Shown here in pieces: positions 54,903 through 63,312 of a stretch of DNA of 64,000 nt; positions within the stretch are counted from its first letter, which is position 1; each line of letters opens with the position of its first letter. Origin of the DNA: AWTP1-13 sp963770295. GTDB lineage: Bacteria > Pseudomonadota > Alphaproteobacteria > Rhizobiales > Hyphomicrobiaceae. The DNA is taken from positions 434,001 to 498,000 of the forward strand of contig CAVYPA010000010.1 in assembly GCA_963770295.1 (NCBI GenBank), in the 5' to 3' direction. The position numbers and the translations under genes are program-made. The notes below the pieces were generated by a model that searched no databases, was not told the DNA's origin, and saw nothing but the letters and a program-made list of their open reading frames with translations.

Positions 54903-55478
54903 ATGGAGGACAACGGGGCCCGGACGGGCCGGGCGACCTACAGCAAAGCGGCGCGTCGCTTTCACTGGTGGACGGCGGCACTCGTTGCCATCCAAGCACC
55001 GGTCGGCTTTTACATGGTTTATCGCGGCCCGGGCCTGAATATTTGGGATGGGGTCACGAACAGCCTCTACAATGCCCATAAGCTTATGGGGATTGTGATT
55101 TTTTTCTTGGTGCTGGCGCGCCTCGGCTATCGCTTAATGCAGGGTGCTCCCGCCGACGAACCCAGCCTTGAGACCTGGCAGAAGGGGGCTTCGCATGCGA
55201 CGCACTGGAGCCTCTATCTCCTTTTGCTGCTGGTGCCGATCGGCGGTTATCTCGGCATCTCGCTCTATCCAGCCCTTGACGTGTTCGGCATCCCTTTGCC
55301 GAGTATCGTCGCGGCAAACCAGGCGGCGGCGGCGCGAGTTTTTTTTCTGCACTGGGTCGGTGCCGTCCTCATCTTGCTATTGGTCGGCGCGCACGTCGGT
55401 GCTGCGCTCTATCACTACTTTGTTCGCAAGGATGGCGTATTGCAGCGGATGTGGGTCGGGGCCGGCCGGCGCGTCTAG
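54903..55478 (+). CDS. Cytochrome b561 family membrane protein
   Basis: A 191-residue di-heme-type b cytochrome with four helices. Candidate heme histidines are in ARRFHWWTAALVAIQ, YNAHKLMGIVIFF, ATHWSLYLLLLLV and FFLHWVGAVLILLLVGAHVG. Family members transfer electrons across the membrane to or from quinol. It is convergent with the hydro-lyase beta gene, with no space between stop codons. ATG 54903 is chosen; the longer frame upstream is not protein-like. Confidence 0.87.
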   Translation: MEDNGARTGRATYSKAARRFHWWTAALVAIQAPVGFYMVYRGPGLNIWDGVTNSLYNAHKLMGIVIFFLVLARLGYRLMQGAPADEPSLETWQKGASHATHWSLYLLLLLVPIGGYLGISLYPALDVFGIPLPSIVAANQAAAARVFFLHWVGAVLILLLVGAHVGAALYHYFVRKDGVLQRMWVGAGRRV

Positions 55479-56153
55479 TTAGATCACTTCGTCGGTCTTG
55501 TCGTCGGTCTCTCCGTAGCGCCGCATAATCGCCGGCTTGGTGCCGGCGTAAAGCTTGTTGATGTTGGGCGCGATCTTGGCGTTCTCGCGTTCAAACAGGG
55601 AATTTCCCGCAAGATCGCTGTCGGCGATGAAGGGCCCGAAGTTCTCCACTTGCAACACCCAAATCGCCTGGGCGAGCCCCAACTCCTGCGTCCAATGTGT
55701 GGCCAACACGCGCTTGATGCCGCGGCCAAGCAGCGCGCCGGTGCCGTAGCCAACCGTGGTGAGGTAGACGGCGTTGTTGGGCACAAACGAGCGCCGGTAG
55801 ATCTCGCTCGTCATACCCCCCTTGCCGATAATGATGTTGCAGCCCGAGAGTTCGAACCAGCCATCGAGCCATTTGGCGAACCGAAAAGAGGCCGTGGCGG
55901 TCACCGCACCCACCGTGGCGCTACCGTCGGGATTGAGCGTGGCGGCGGGTGAGCAGTGGAAGTTCGCCGATCCGAGGTCGGCGGCTGCCGCCGGCAGGCC
56001 GGCTTTGTCTTCCACGGCCTTCTTGTAGACACCCTCGCGGGCCGTATAGATGCGGCCGCTCAGGTAGACGACCGTGCCAATCTCGAGAACGCGCAAGTCA
56101 GCGGCCGAGACGGGTAGGTCGAGGCGAACGGTTTTGAGAGGGGATGCGGACAT
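55479..56153 (-). CDS. ttdB: Class I fumarase / L(+)-tartrate dehydratase, beta subunit
   Basis: A 224-residue beta subunit. After LKTVRLDLPVSAADLRVLEI comes the swivelling-domain signature VVYLSGRIYTAREG. NFHCSPAATLNPDG and KWLDGWFELSGCNIIIGKGG follow. The partner alpha subunit is at 57863–58783, separated by an alcohol dehydrogenase gene. Two-subunit enzymes of this kind include archaeal-type fumarase and tartrate dehydratase. The adjacent Sdh-like genes favour fumarate/malate, but specificity cannot be read off. ATG 56153 is the conserved start. Confidence 0.85.
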   Translation of the reverse strand: MSASPLKTVRLDLPVSAADLRVLEIGTVVYLSGRIYTAREGVYKKAVEDKAGLPAAAADLGSANFHCSPAATLNPDGSATVGAVTATASFRFAKWLDGWFELSGCNIIIGKGGMTSEIYRRSFVPNNAVYLTTVGYGTGALLGRGIKRVLATHWTQELGLAQAIWVLQVENFGPFIADSDLAGNSLFERENAKIAPNINKLYAGTKPAIMRRYGETDDKTDEVI

Positions 56154-56536
56154 GCTCACCTTGCGGGTCTTTGTTGCTATCCTAGCCGCCGCACAGCAAA
56201 GTGGACAGCATTCCTCGCGATCGCAGCACCGCGCCGCCAGCGTCTGATGCCCCGCCGGCTGCGCGTGAGCGGCGGTATGCCTTAAGCGTGGCGGCCGAAA
56301 TAGTCCCTCAGAAGCGGCGCTGCGCGGCCGCGCCAGAGGGCTTTTCCCCGTTCCTACCCGTGTCGGGGCGTGCGTGCAACACCCCACACCGCGGTGGCGC
56401 CCCTGCTTGCGGCTTGGCGAGGTTCACGCATGGAGATCGCCTTGTCGCCGGCGCCGCGGGTCCCCATCGGGGCGCCCGCCCTCGCGGACTACCCACCTTT
56501 ACTCACTGCCAGCGGCCGGCCGTGGGCCGCCTCGGG
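56154..56536. other. Intergenic region between ttdB and the alcohol dehydrogenase gene
   Basis: About 380 bases on the minus-strand run, without a believable gene. A GC-rich hairpin near 56456–56479 (gcgggt/cgcccgc with an inner cccc/gggg) is possible. This gap is large for an operon, so ttdB may have its own promoter. Confidence 0.4.
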
Positions 56537-57634
56537 TCAGTTGAATGTGATCACGCCGCGTGCGACCGCTCCCGTCAGCAGGAGCCGGAAACCTTCGTTG
56601 ATGTCATCGAACGCATAGGTGCGGCTAATCAACGTCTCGAGGTCGATGCGCTTATCCATGTCCAGATCGGCCAGCATGGCGAAGTCGAGGGCCGGGCGAA
56701 TTGAGCCATAATAGGTTCCGGTCAGTTTCTTTTCGCCATAAACCATGGCCGACGGCGAGATCGCGGCCCGCGCCGAAAAGGCCGGAATGCCGACGAGGAC
56801 GGCATGGCCGGCCGGGGCGATGGCGTCGACCACCAAGGCGGCCGTCTGTTCACCGCCAATGGCATCGAAAGCGTAGTCGGCACCGAAACCTGCGGTCAAT
56901 TCCTGCACGCGCTTTAGCACATCCTCATGCTTGGCGTTGATGGCATGCGTCGCACCGAACTGGCGCGCGTAGGCCAGCTTATTATCGAGCAGGTCGCAGG
57001 CGATGATGACCTTGGCCCCGGCGAGTTTGGCGCCTTGCACGATGTTGAGCCCGACCCCGCCGCAGCCGACCACCAATACCGAGGAGCCCGCCTCCAAGTT
57101 GGCATGGCGGATCACGGCGCCGACGCCGGTGGCGACGCTGCAGCCAATAATGGCGGCGTGCGTCCACGGCAAGTCCTTACGCACCGCCACGACTTGCTCG
57201 GCCGGGCAGACGACGTATTCGGAAAACGTGCCTATCCGGGCCATCTGGTTGACGGGTTCGCCGTTGAGCTTCAGGCGTGCGCTGCCGTCATGCATGCGCC
57301 AGCGCGGGGTATCGTTGTGTCCGCTGCACAAGACGGTGCGTCCGGTCGAACAGTAGCGGCAATGACCGCAGTGCGGACGGAATGAGAAGATGACATGGTC
57401 ACCACGCTTGACATTGCTGACGCCGGGACCGAGCTCGGCGACGATGCCCGCGGCCTCATGGCCGAGCACCATTGGCAAGGGAAGCGGCCAGTCGCCATTC
57501 ATGATGTGCCAATCGCTCATGCACACCCCAGCGGCCTTGACTTCAACGCGCACCTCACCGGCCCTGGGCCCCTCCTGCTCCAGGTCCAGGATTTGCAGCG
57601 GCGTGTTGACCTCGGTCAGGACGGCAGCTCGCAT
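56537..57634 (-). CDS. Zinc-dependent medium-chain alcohol dehydrogenase
   Basis: A 365-residue MDR enzyme. Catalytic zinc residues are Cys38 (AAGVCMSDWH) and His59–Glu60 (LGHEAAG). The structural zinc has four cysteines, 89, 92, 95 and 103 (CGHCRYCSTGRTVLC). The NAD motif is VVGCGGVGLNIVQGAKLAGA, as in the class III/NDMA-dependent-like group. It lies between the two hydro-lyase subunit genes on the same strand. The substrate is unknown, but the position suggests an alcohol or hydroxyacid linked to that pathway. ATG 57634 is used instead of the longer frame. Confidence 0.88.
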   Translation of the reverse strand: MRAAVLTEVNTPLQILDLEQEGPRAGEVRVEVKAAGVCMSDWHIMNGDWPLPLPMVLGHEAAGIVAELGPGVSNVKRGDHVIFSFRPHCGHCRYCSTGRTVLCSGHNDTPRWRMHDGSARLKLNGEPVNQMARIGTFSEYVVCPAEQVVAVRKDLPWTHAAIIGCSVATGVGAVIRHANLEAGSSVLVVGCGGVGLNIVQGAKLAGAKVIIACDLLDNKLAYARQFGATHAINAKHEDVLKRVQELTAGFGADYAFDAIGGEQTAALVVDAIAPAGHAVLVGIPAFSARAAISPSAMVYGEKKLTGTYYGSIRPALDFAMLADLDMDKRIDLETLISRTYAFDDINEGFRLLLTGAVARGVITFN

Positions 57635-57862
57635 CGTCTTCTCCTCAGCTCGAATCGCAAGAAAATGCAAGCGGGCGCGGCCCCTGGCCAACCTCAATCG
57701 GTCGGTGTCACGGGCCGCCGCCGCACCGACGGCTAGGGCGGCTTGGCGAACATCCCGCCTGCAACAGGCCTGGTAATAAAGGGCGCACACGGCCGCCGCG
57801 TAGCCGGCCCGGCGCGACGAACCGGGCTCTGGCAGCGCGTTGCACGCCTGCCATCGACCCCG

Positions 57863-58783
57863 TCATTCGGCTGCGCTGGCATGGGCGGGCTCCTGCCACT
57901 CGACGCCGGTTCGGCGCATGTAGTCGGTGAACCACTGCGGGTCGCTCCGGAACTCGGCGCGGCCGTCGGGGTACACGCGCGCGGTGGCGCGACGCGAGGA
58001 CAGGCAGAACATGTGCACGCTCATCGGCATGCCGCCGGTGTGGCAATAGCCGACCTCAATGTGGCAATCGACCACCATGGACGAGCCCATGAAACCCATG
58101 GCACCCATGCCTATGGTGTTGCCGAGCTCTTTGAGCTCATCTTCGAGCGCGGCGATCTTTGCGTCGGGGTTGCGCGAGCCCACGCTGCGCAGGCAAGCGG
58201 CCTGCTTGCCGAGCACCATCGAAATGTCCTTTGAGCCGCCGAGGCCTACGCCGACGATGGCGGGCTGGCAGGCAAGCCCGCGCCGGCCGAATGCGATCAA
58301 CGTATCAAGGTAGAAGCGCTTGATGCCCTCGATGCCATCGCCTGGGAAGAGCATGCGGTAGTCGGAACCGAACAGACCACCTTTATGCACGGTGGTGAGG
58401 TCGATCCAGTCGCCATCCGGATGGAACGAGTATTCGATTTCCGGTGCGCCGATCCCGCAGTTGTTATTGTGATCGGTGCGCCAAAGCGGGTGCACGCGAT
58501 TGGGTCTGAGCGGCACGTCGTGCGTCGCCTTAGCGGTGGCCCGGCGTAGCGCCGCCTCCAGCGCAATCGGGCCACCCTCAATGCGCGCTTCGTTGCCGAA
58601 TTTGACATACCAGCGGGGCACACCGGTGTCGCCGCACATGGCGCGCCGGTCTTCCTTGGCGGCTTCGTAGTTTTCCAGCATCGCCTGAATGACGAAGGCG
58701 GAGAGCTCGCCCTTCTCCGTGTCGGCGCAGTGGCGCAGTCCGGCCAGGTAGTCCTCGGGGATCTCGATGGCAGCCTTTGCCAT
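57863..58783 (-). CDS. ttdA: Class I fumarase / L(+)-tartrate dehydratase, alpha subunit
   Basis: A 306-residue [4Fe-4S] hydro-lyase alpha subunit. Cluster cysteines are expected in AMCGDTGVPRWYVKFG, NNNCGIGAPEIEYSF and ACQPAIVGVGLGGSKDISMV-type segments; all three are present. GNTIGMGAMGFMGSSMVVDC is also typical. It pairs with the beta subunit at 55.5 kb. I start it at ATG 58783 (MAKAAIEIPEDYLAG), with ATG 58825 possible. It follows the flavoprotein gene by about 180 bases. Confidence 0.87.
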   Translation of the reverse strand: MAKAAIEIPEDYLAGLRHCADTEKGELSAFVIQAMLENYEAAKEDRRAMCGDTGVPRWYVKFGNEARIEGGPIALEAALRRATAKATHDVPLRPNRVHPLWRTDHNNNCGIGAPEIEYSFHPDGDWIDLTTVHKGGLFGSDYRMLFPGDGIEGIKRFYLDTLIAFGRRGLACQPAIVGVGLGGSKDISMVLGKQAACLRSVGSRNPDAKIAALEDELKELGNTIGMGAMGFMGSSMVVDCHIEVGYCHTGGMPMSVHMFCLSSRRATARVYPDGRAEFRSDPQWFTDYMRRTGVEWQEPAHASAAE

Positions 58784-58960
58784 CAAGACCTCAGCGGTTC
58801 TTTGCAGCGGAGCGATGGGTATCATCGGCAGACCTCGCCGGGCGCGTTGGCAACGATATGTCCCTTCCCCTGACGGGGAAGCAAGCAAAAAGGGGCCGTG
58901 CCGCCAAGTGGCGAGACCGACGTCGCCTCACGCCGTCGCAGGGGGGGCGCCACACTCGCT

Positions 58961-60688
58961 TCAGGGCCCTGCCCGCTGTAACAAGCTCTCGCCCGGCTTG
59001 ATGATCGTGAACTCGACGGGCTGTGCCGCGATGGTAAGGGCGGCGTCCCTGTGCTGGCGCACCACGGTGAAGGTTGAGCTCGCGAGATCGCCCTCTTGCG
59101 GGAAGTCTTCGCGGAAGTGTGCGCCGCGACTGTTCTCGCGCTTGAGCGCGGCCGCCACAATCGTCTTCGACACCTCGATCAGGGAACGCAGGTTCAGCCA
59201 ATCGTGCCAGGTCAGATTGAAAGGGCGCTCGCCGTCGGCCAGGCCGCTCGCCAACAGTTCGCGCTCCAGCTCATCGATCGTCGACCTGCCCCGGCGCAAC
59301 CCGGCGGCGTCGCGGATGACGCCGACATCGTCCCACATGACATCGAGCAGCCGTTCACGGAGTTGATTGAGATCGCCGCGGGGGCGGGCGAAGGGATGTT
59401 GCGCGCGCGCCAATTCAAATCGCAATACCGCTTCGTCGGGCGGTCGTTCGGCCGGGTTGCGCGCAATCCAGTTGGCCATGGTGTCTCCGGCAATACCGCC
59501 GAACACCGTTGAATTGGCAACACCATTGCCGCCGAGGCGGTTGGCGCCGTGCGCGCCGCCGGCGTCCTCGCCGGCCACGAACAAACCCGGCAATTCGGTG
59601 GCGGTGTCGACCTCGCAAACCACGCCTCCCATCAGGTAGTGCGCGGTTGGTACGACTTCGACCAGCCCGGCCGCCAGGTCGAAGCCGCAATCGGCGCAGC
59701 GCTCGACCATGCCCTTGAATTGCTTGGCGACCTGGTCCGGGCCGAGGTGGCTCATCTTGAGGTAGACGCCGCCGTGTGGCGTGGTGCGCCCGGCACGCAT
59801 CTCCTCATAGATGCAGCGCGATACGAAATCCCGCGTGGCCCGTTCGGCGCGCGGGTCGCGCGCCTGCATGAAGCGTTCACCTGCACCATTGATGAGATGC
59901 CCGCCGGCACCGCGGAGGCCTTCCTCGAGCACGGTTCCGGTCATACGCGTGTCGGGACCCGCCAGCAGGCCCGTGGGATGGAACTGTACCATCTCCATGT
60001 CGCGCAGCGGCAGACCTAGGCGCAGCGCCATGGCAAGGCCGTCCATACTCTTGTCGCCGGAGGGCGTGTGGTAGCGATACATGGTTGGGCCGCCGCCGGT
60101 TGCCAGCAGCACGGCCTTGGCGGCCACATAGCGAAAGGTGCCCGAACGCATATCGATCAGCAAAACGCCGGCCAAGGCCTGCCGGTCGGCCGTTGGAATG
60201 AGCGCCACCGCGCGATGCTCTTCGAGGCGCTGCATCGGCCGCGCCCAAACCTGCTCCAGCAGCCGGTTGATGATTTCGATCCCGGTAAGATCACCCTTGT
60301 GCACGGTGCGATCGAAGGTCTGGCCGGCAAACGCTTTGCCATGCAGCGTCCCGTCAGGGTTGCGATCGAAGAAACAGCCGATCTCGTTTTCCAGCTCCTG
60401 CACGCGCTCGACGGCTTTGCTCACGAGCGTCCAGGCCATGTTCTGGTTGGACAGCCACTTGCCGCCCTCGATGGTATCCATGAAGTGACGCTCGATGGAG
60501 TCACCTGGATTGAGCGCGACGTTGTAGCCGCCTTGGACCATGCGCGTGCAGCCGCACTTGCCGATGAGGCCCTTGCTGGCGATGGTAATGCCGAGGTCCG
60601 GGTTGGCTTGATGGGCGTGCAAAGCCGCAAAGAGGCCGGCACCGCCGGAACCCAGGATTAAGACGTCGGTCGCGAACCGTTCGAGCAT
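58961..60688 (-). CDS. Succinate dehydrogenase/fumarate reductase-like flavoprotein subunit, non-covalent FAD likely
   Basis: A 575-residue flavoprotein. The FAD motif VLILGSGGAGLFAALHAH starts it. The dicarboxylate site has MEMVQFHPTGLLAGPDTRMT, GTVLEEGLRG and TAHYLMGGVVCEVDT, then GGAHGANRLGGNGVANSTVF. Family members attach FAD covalently to a His in an 'SHTxxAQGG' motif. Here the same place reads GKCGCTRMVQGGYNVALN, with Cys47 where the His would be, so FAD is probably bound non-covalently. It is the fourth gene of a B–C–D–A operon. Confidence 0.87.
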   Translation of the reverse strand: MLERFATDVLILGSGGAGLFAALHAHQANPDLGITIASKGLIGKCGCTRMVQGGYNVALNPGDSIERHFMDTIEGGKWLSNQNMAWTLVSKAVERVQELENEIGCFFDRNPDGTLHGKAFAGQTFDRTVHKGDLTGIEIINRLLEQVWARPMQRLEEHRAVALIPTADRQALAGVLLIDMRSGTFRYVAAKAVLLATGGGPTMYRYHTPSGDKSMDGLAMALRLGLPLRDMEMVQFHPTGLLAGPDTRMTGTVLEEGLRGAGGHLINGAGERFMQARDPRAERATRDFVSRCIYEEMRAGRTTPHGGVYLKMSHLGPDQVAKQFKGMVERCADCGFDLAAGLVEVVPTAHYLMGGVVCEVDTATELPGLFVAGEDAGGAHGANRLGGNGVANSTVFGGIAGDTMANWIARNPAERPPDEAVLRFELARAQHPFARPRGDLNQLRERLLDVMWDDVGVIRDAAGLRRGRSTIDELERELLASGLADGERPFNLTWHDWLNLRSLIEVSKTIVAAALKRENSRGAHFREDFPQEGDLASSTFTVVRQHRDAALTIAAQPVEFTIIKPGESLLQRAGP

Positions 60689-60704
60689 GATCCCTTCACC
60701 GCCG

Positions 60705-61082
60705 TTAGGCGGCGCGCGCAATAAACACGAGCGCCAGCATTGAGGCGGTCAGCAGCGCTGCCGCCACCAGCTGCTTATGGCCGGCAAACCAGGGCAGGTT
60801 CTCAAGGAGCAGGATGCGGATGCCTCCGAGCAAATGCAGCGTCAGCAGGAACACGAGACCCGTCTCGGCGAGCTTGACCGCGGGGTTGGCCGTCCAGCGC
60901 AGAAAGCCATCGAGTGTCGCCGCGCTTTTGAGGACCAAGGCAAAAACCAGGAAATGCAGGGGCAGAAAGGCGGCTAGCGCCAGGCCCGAAATGCGATGCA
61001 GCAAGGCGGCGAGCCACAGGGGATCGCGACGATGGCCGCTGGTATTGGGGGCACGCTGCGGCCGTCCCCGGTTGCCGTTCAT
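60705..61082 (-). CDS. Succinate dehydrogenase/fumarate reductase membrane anchor subunit (SdhD-like)
   Basis: A 125-residue protein with three membrane helices. ALLHRISGLALAAFLPLHFL carries the conserved HR-x-SG quinone/heme region, followed by TGLVFLLTLHLLGGIRILLL and AALLTASMLALVFIARAA. It anchors the catalytic subunits and passes electrons to quinone. It starts four bases inside the previous anchor gene and is 16 bases from the flavoprotein gene. Confidence 0.82.
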   Translation of the reverse strand: MNGNRGRPQRAPNTSGHRRDPLWLAALLHRISGLALAAFLPLHFLVFALVLKSAATLDGFLRWTANPAVKLAETGLVFLLTLHLLGGIRILLLENLPWFAGHKQLVAAALLTASMLALVFIARAA

Positions 61083-61408
61083 ACCAGCACCACCGCTGCG
61101 ACCGCGGTCAGACCGAGGGCGGCCAGCAGCAGGCCGCAAGCCCACATCAGCGCCTCGAGCGCGCCGCCGCGCCAGCGCGTCCATTCGCTGGCAATGACGC
61201 GCACGCCAATCGCCGCGTGAGTGGCGGCAGCCACAACGAAAGCGGCATAGAAGGCACCCCAAAGCAGGCTGCCGCGCGTCCGAGCCAGGGTGTCGGCGGC
61301 GCTCAATCCGCGGCTGCTGACATAAAAGATGACGCCAAGATGAATCAACAGCAGGGGCGCCATAAAAGCGGCGCTGGCGCGCTGGAGGACATAAAGGCGC
61401 ACGTTCAC
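61079..61408 (-). CDS. Succinate dehydrogenase/fumarate reductase membrane anchor subunit (SdhC-like)
   Basis: A 109-residue, three-helix protein starting at GTG 61408 inside the GTGA overlap with sdhB. Helices include ASAAFMAPLLLIHLGVIFYV, GAFYAAFVVAAATHAAIGVR and ALMWACGLLLAALGLTAVA. The histidines in LLIHLG and AATHAAIG are probable heme or quinone ligands. It overlaps the next anchor gene by four bases. Confidence 0.78.
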   Translation of the reverse strand: MNVRLYVLQRASAAFMAPLLLIHLGVIFYVSSRGLSAADTLARTRGSLLWGAFYAAFVVAAATHAAIGVRVIASEWTRWRGGALEALMWACGLLLAALGLTAVAAVVLV

Positions 61409-62121
61409 TCGAGCTCTCCCCTGAGGTAGGCCTGCATGGTGCGGCGCTTGAGGCCGGCGATGGAGGCGGTCGGGTTCAATGCGATTGGGCAGTGCTGCTG
61501 GCAACTTTGATGCGAATGGCAGCTATGGCAGCCCCCGGTGGCGGCAACGGCGGCGAGCCGCTGGCGATTGCCCGTGTCGCGCACGTCGTTTACCAACGTC
61601 CAGGCCCGATTGAGCGCCGCTGGCCCCAGGTAGTCAGCGTTCCACCGCACCGTATCGCAAGCGGCATAGCACACCGCGCAGTTGATACATTCAATGGCGG
61701 CGTCTGCGGCCAGGCGTGCCGCCGTCGTTGGCATGATGCGCTCGATCGCGTCCTTCCGCGTCAGGCGCGGTGCGAATACCGCCTTGGCTTTCTGCCACTT
61801 CTCGAAGAAGGGCTGCAGGTCGCACGCCAAGTCTTTGATGATCGGGAGATTGGCGAGCGGTCCGATCTCGAGCCTGCCCTTACTGACAACCTTGGCCGTA
61901 TGCGTCCGACAGGTCCAACGCGGCCGGCCGTTCACCGTCATGGCGCAGCTGCCGCACATGCCCACGCGACAGGCAAACCGGTAGGCCAGCGTGGGATCGA
62001 CGTTGCGTTGCACCCAGGTTACGACATCGAGCACGGTCTGATTGTCACGCTGCGGCACGCGGTACACCTGATAGCTGCCGTCGGCCTTGCCGCGCCACAG
62101 CGATACTGCGATTTCGTCCAT
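61405..62121 (-). CDS. sdhB: Succinate dehydrogenase/fumarate reductase iron–sulfur subunit
   Basis: A 238-residue protein with three clusters. The [2Fe-2S] cysteines are in YRFACRVGMCGSCAMTVNG and the following RPRWTCRT. The [4Fe-4S] and [3Fe-4S] motifs are ECINCAVCYAACDTV and CHSCHSHQSCQQHCPIALNP. It lacks the longer N-terminus of mitochondrial-type SdhB. It begins the B–C–D–A operon, five bases after the molybdoenzyme stop, and each of the next genes overlaps or nearly touches the one before. Confidence 0.9.
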   Translation of the reverse strand: MDEIAVSLWRGKADGSYQVYRVPQRDNQTVLDVVTWVQRNVDPTLAYRFACRVGMCGSCAMTVNGRPRWTCRTHTAKVVSKGRLEIGPLANLPIIKDLACDLQPFFEKWQKAKAVFAPRLTRKDAIERIMPTTAARLAADAAIECINCAVCYAACDTVRWNADYLGPAALNRAWTLVNDVRDTGNRQRLAAVAATGGCHSCHSHQSCQQHCPIALNPTASIAGLKRRTMQAYLRGELE

Positions 62122-62126
62122 TGTTG

Positions 62127-63230
62127 CTATCTTACCCAAACCCGTACGCGTTGCACGGCGTTGTTGCCAAACCCGCCCGAGTCCCAGCGTGGCTCGAGCG
62201 GTTGGGTTTCACCATTGGCGTCGGTAGCCCGGCAGGCCAACTCGTATTCGCCGGCTTGGGCTTGCCACATATACCGCCAGGCTTGCCAGGCAAATTTGCC
62301 CTGCGGCGGATCGAGGCTGGCCGGCTGCCAGTGGCCGTTGATGGCAACTTCCACGTGCGCGATTGGGACGCCGCCGCCTGACCAGGCTCGACCGAAAACC
62401 TCGGTAGTGCCCGCATCGAGCAGGCGGTGGCGGGAATACCAGTCGGGAATACCGGGTGGCACCAGCAGCGCCTTGACGCGCATGTGCGTGACGGGTGTGC
62501 CCGGCAGGCCGGGCGCGGGGCGGTAGTGATAGCCGACGGCTTGCTGGAATCCCTGGTAGGGCTGAGGCAGGGCTTCGATGCGTGTTAGCCATTTGACATT
62601 ACCCATGCCGTACCAGCCAGGCATGATCAGGCGCAATGGATAGCCGTGCTGGGGCAGCAGCGGGTCGCCGTTCATCGCCCAAGCCAGCAACACATCCTCG
62701 CTGAGCGCCAGCTCACGCTTGAGACTGCGGCCGAAACTGTGCTCGACGCCGCGATCGAAACCGCGGTCGGCGCCGATAAAGGCGATCTCGATCACATCAT
62801 CATCCAGTTGCGCGCGCTCAAGCACATGCTTGAGGGCAGTGCCGGTCCATTCGGCGGTTCCCACCGCCTCGTGCAGCCAGGGCATGCTGGGGTAGCGCGG
62901 CGTCAATAGCCCGCGGCCGTTGCCGGCGCATTCCATGGTCACGCGCAGCGTGCGTGCCGGCAACGCCTTGAGATCGCCGAGCGACCACGACGTCGGCCTT
63001 AAGACGTGCCCTTGTAGGGCGAGCTGCCAGCCATCGTCTGCAACGTAGGGAACGTCGAAGTGATTGAGCAGATAGTGCAAGCCTACGGGCGTCAGGTCGT
63101 AACGCAGGGCTTCCAACAAAACGCCCGCGTTACGATTGGCGAGCCGCACCTCATCGACGGCAAACGCCGCCTCAACATGTTCTCGTCGCTTAGCTTCGGT
63201 GAACGGATTGGGCTCGGCCATCGCCGCCAT
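62127..63230 (-). CDS. Molybdopterin-dependent oxidoreductase (sulfite oxidase family)
   Basis: A 367-residue protein with a sulfite-oxidase Mo-cofactor domain. The molybdenum-ligating cysteine is in VTMECAGNGRGLLTPRYPSM. PWLHEAVGTAEWTGTALKHV and LPQHGYPLRLIMPGWYGMGN are cofactor-contact blocks. A C-terminal dimerisation domain (VEVAINGHWQPASLD) follows. There is no signal peptide, and no heme domain. ATG 63230 is used. Its stop is five bases before sdhB, so the two are likely cotranscribed, an unusual pairing. Confidence 0.87.
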   Translation of the reverse strand: MAAMAEPNPFTEAKRREHVEAAFAVDEVRLANRNAGVLLEALRYDLTPVGLHYLLNHFDVPYVADDGWQLALQGHVLRPTSWSLGDLKALPARTLRVTMECAGNGRGLLTPRYPSMPWLHEAVGTAEWTGTALKHVLERAQLDDDVIEIAFIGADRGFDRGVEHSFGRSLKRELALSEDVLLAWAMNGDPLLPQHGYPLRLIMPGWYGMGNVKWLTRIEALPQPYQGFQQAVGYHYRPAPGLPGTPVTHMRVKALLVPPGIPDWYSRHRLLDAGTTEVFGRAWSGGGVPIAHVEVAINGHWQPASLDPPQGKFAWQAWRYMWQAQAGEYELACRATDANGETQPLEPRWDSGGFGNNAVQRVRVWVR

Positions 63231-63312
63231 TATAACCGCGATTCTTCTTATCAGGTGGTTTCGATACGGCGCCGCAGCGGCTGGCGTCACCCGCCAGGCG
63301 CGTCTCGCAAGC

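Noticed and set aside
53281..54999. Long minus-strand frame (572 codons) overlapping the YfhO-like gene
   Set aside because: It is offset from the real frame, Arg/Pro-rich and lacks membrane segments, so it is a shadow.
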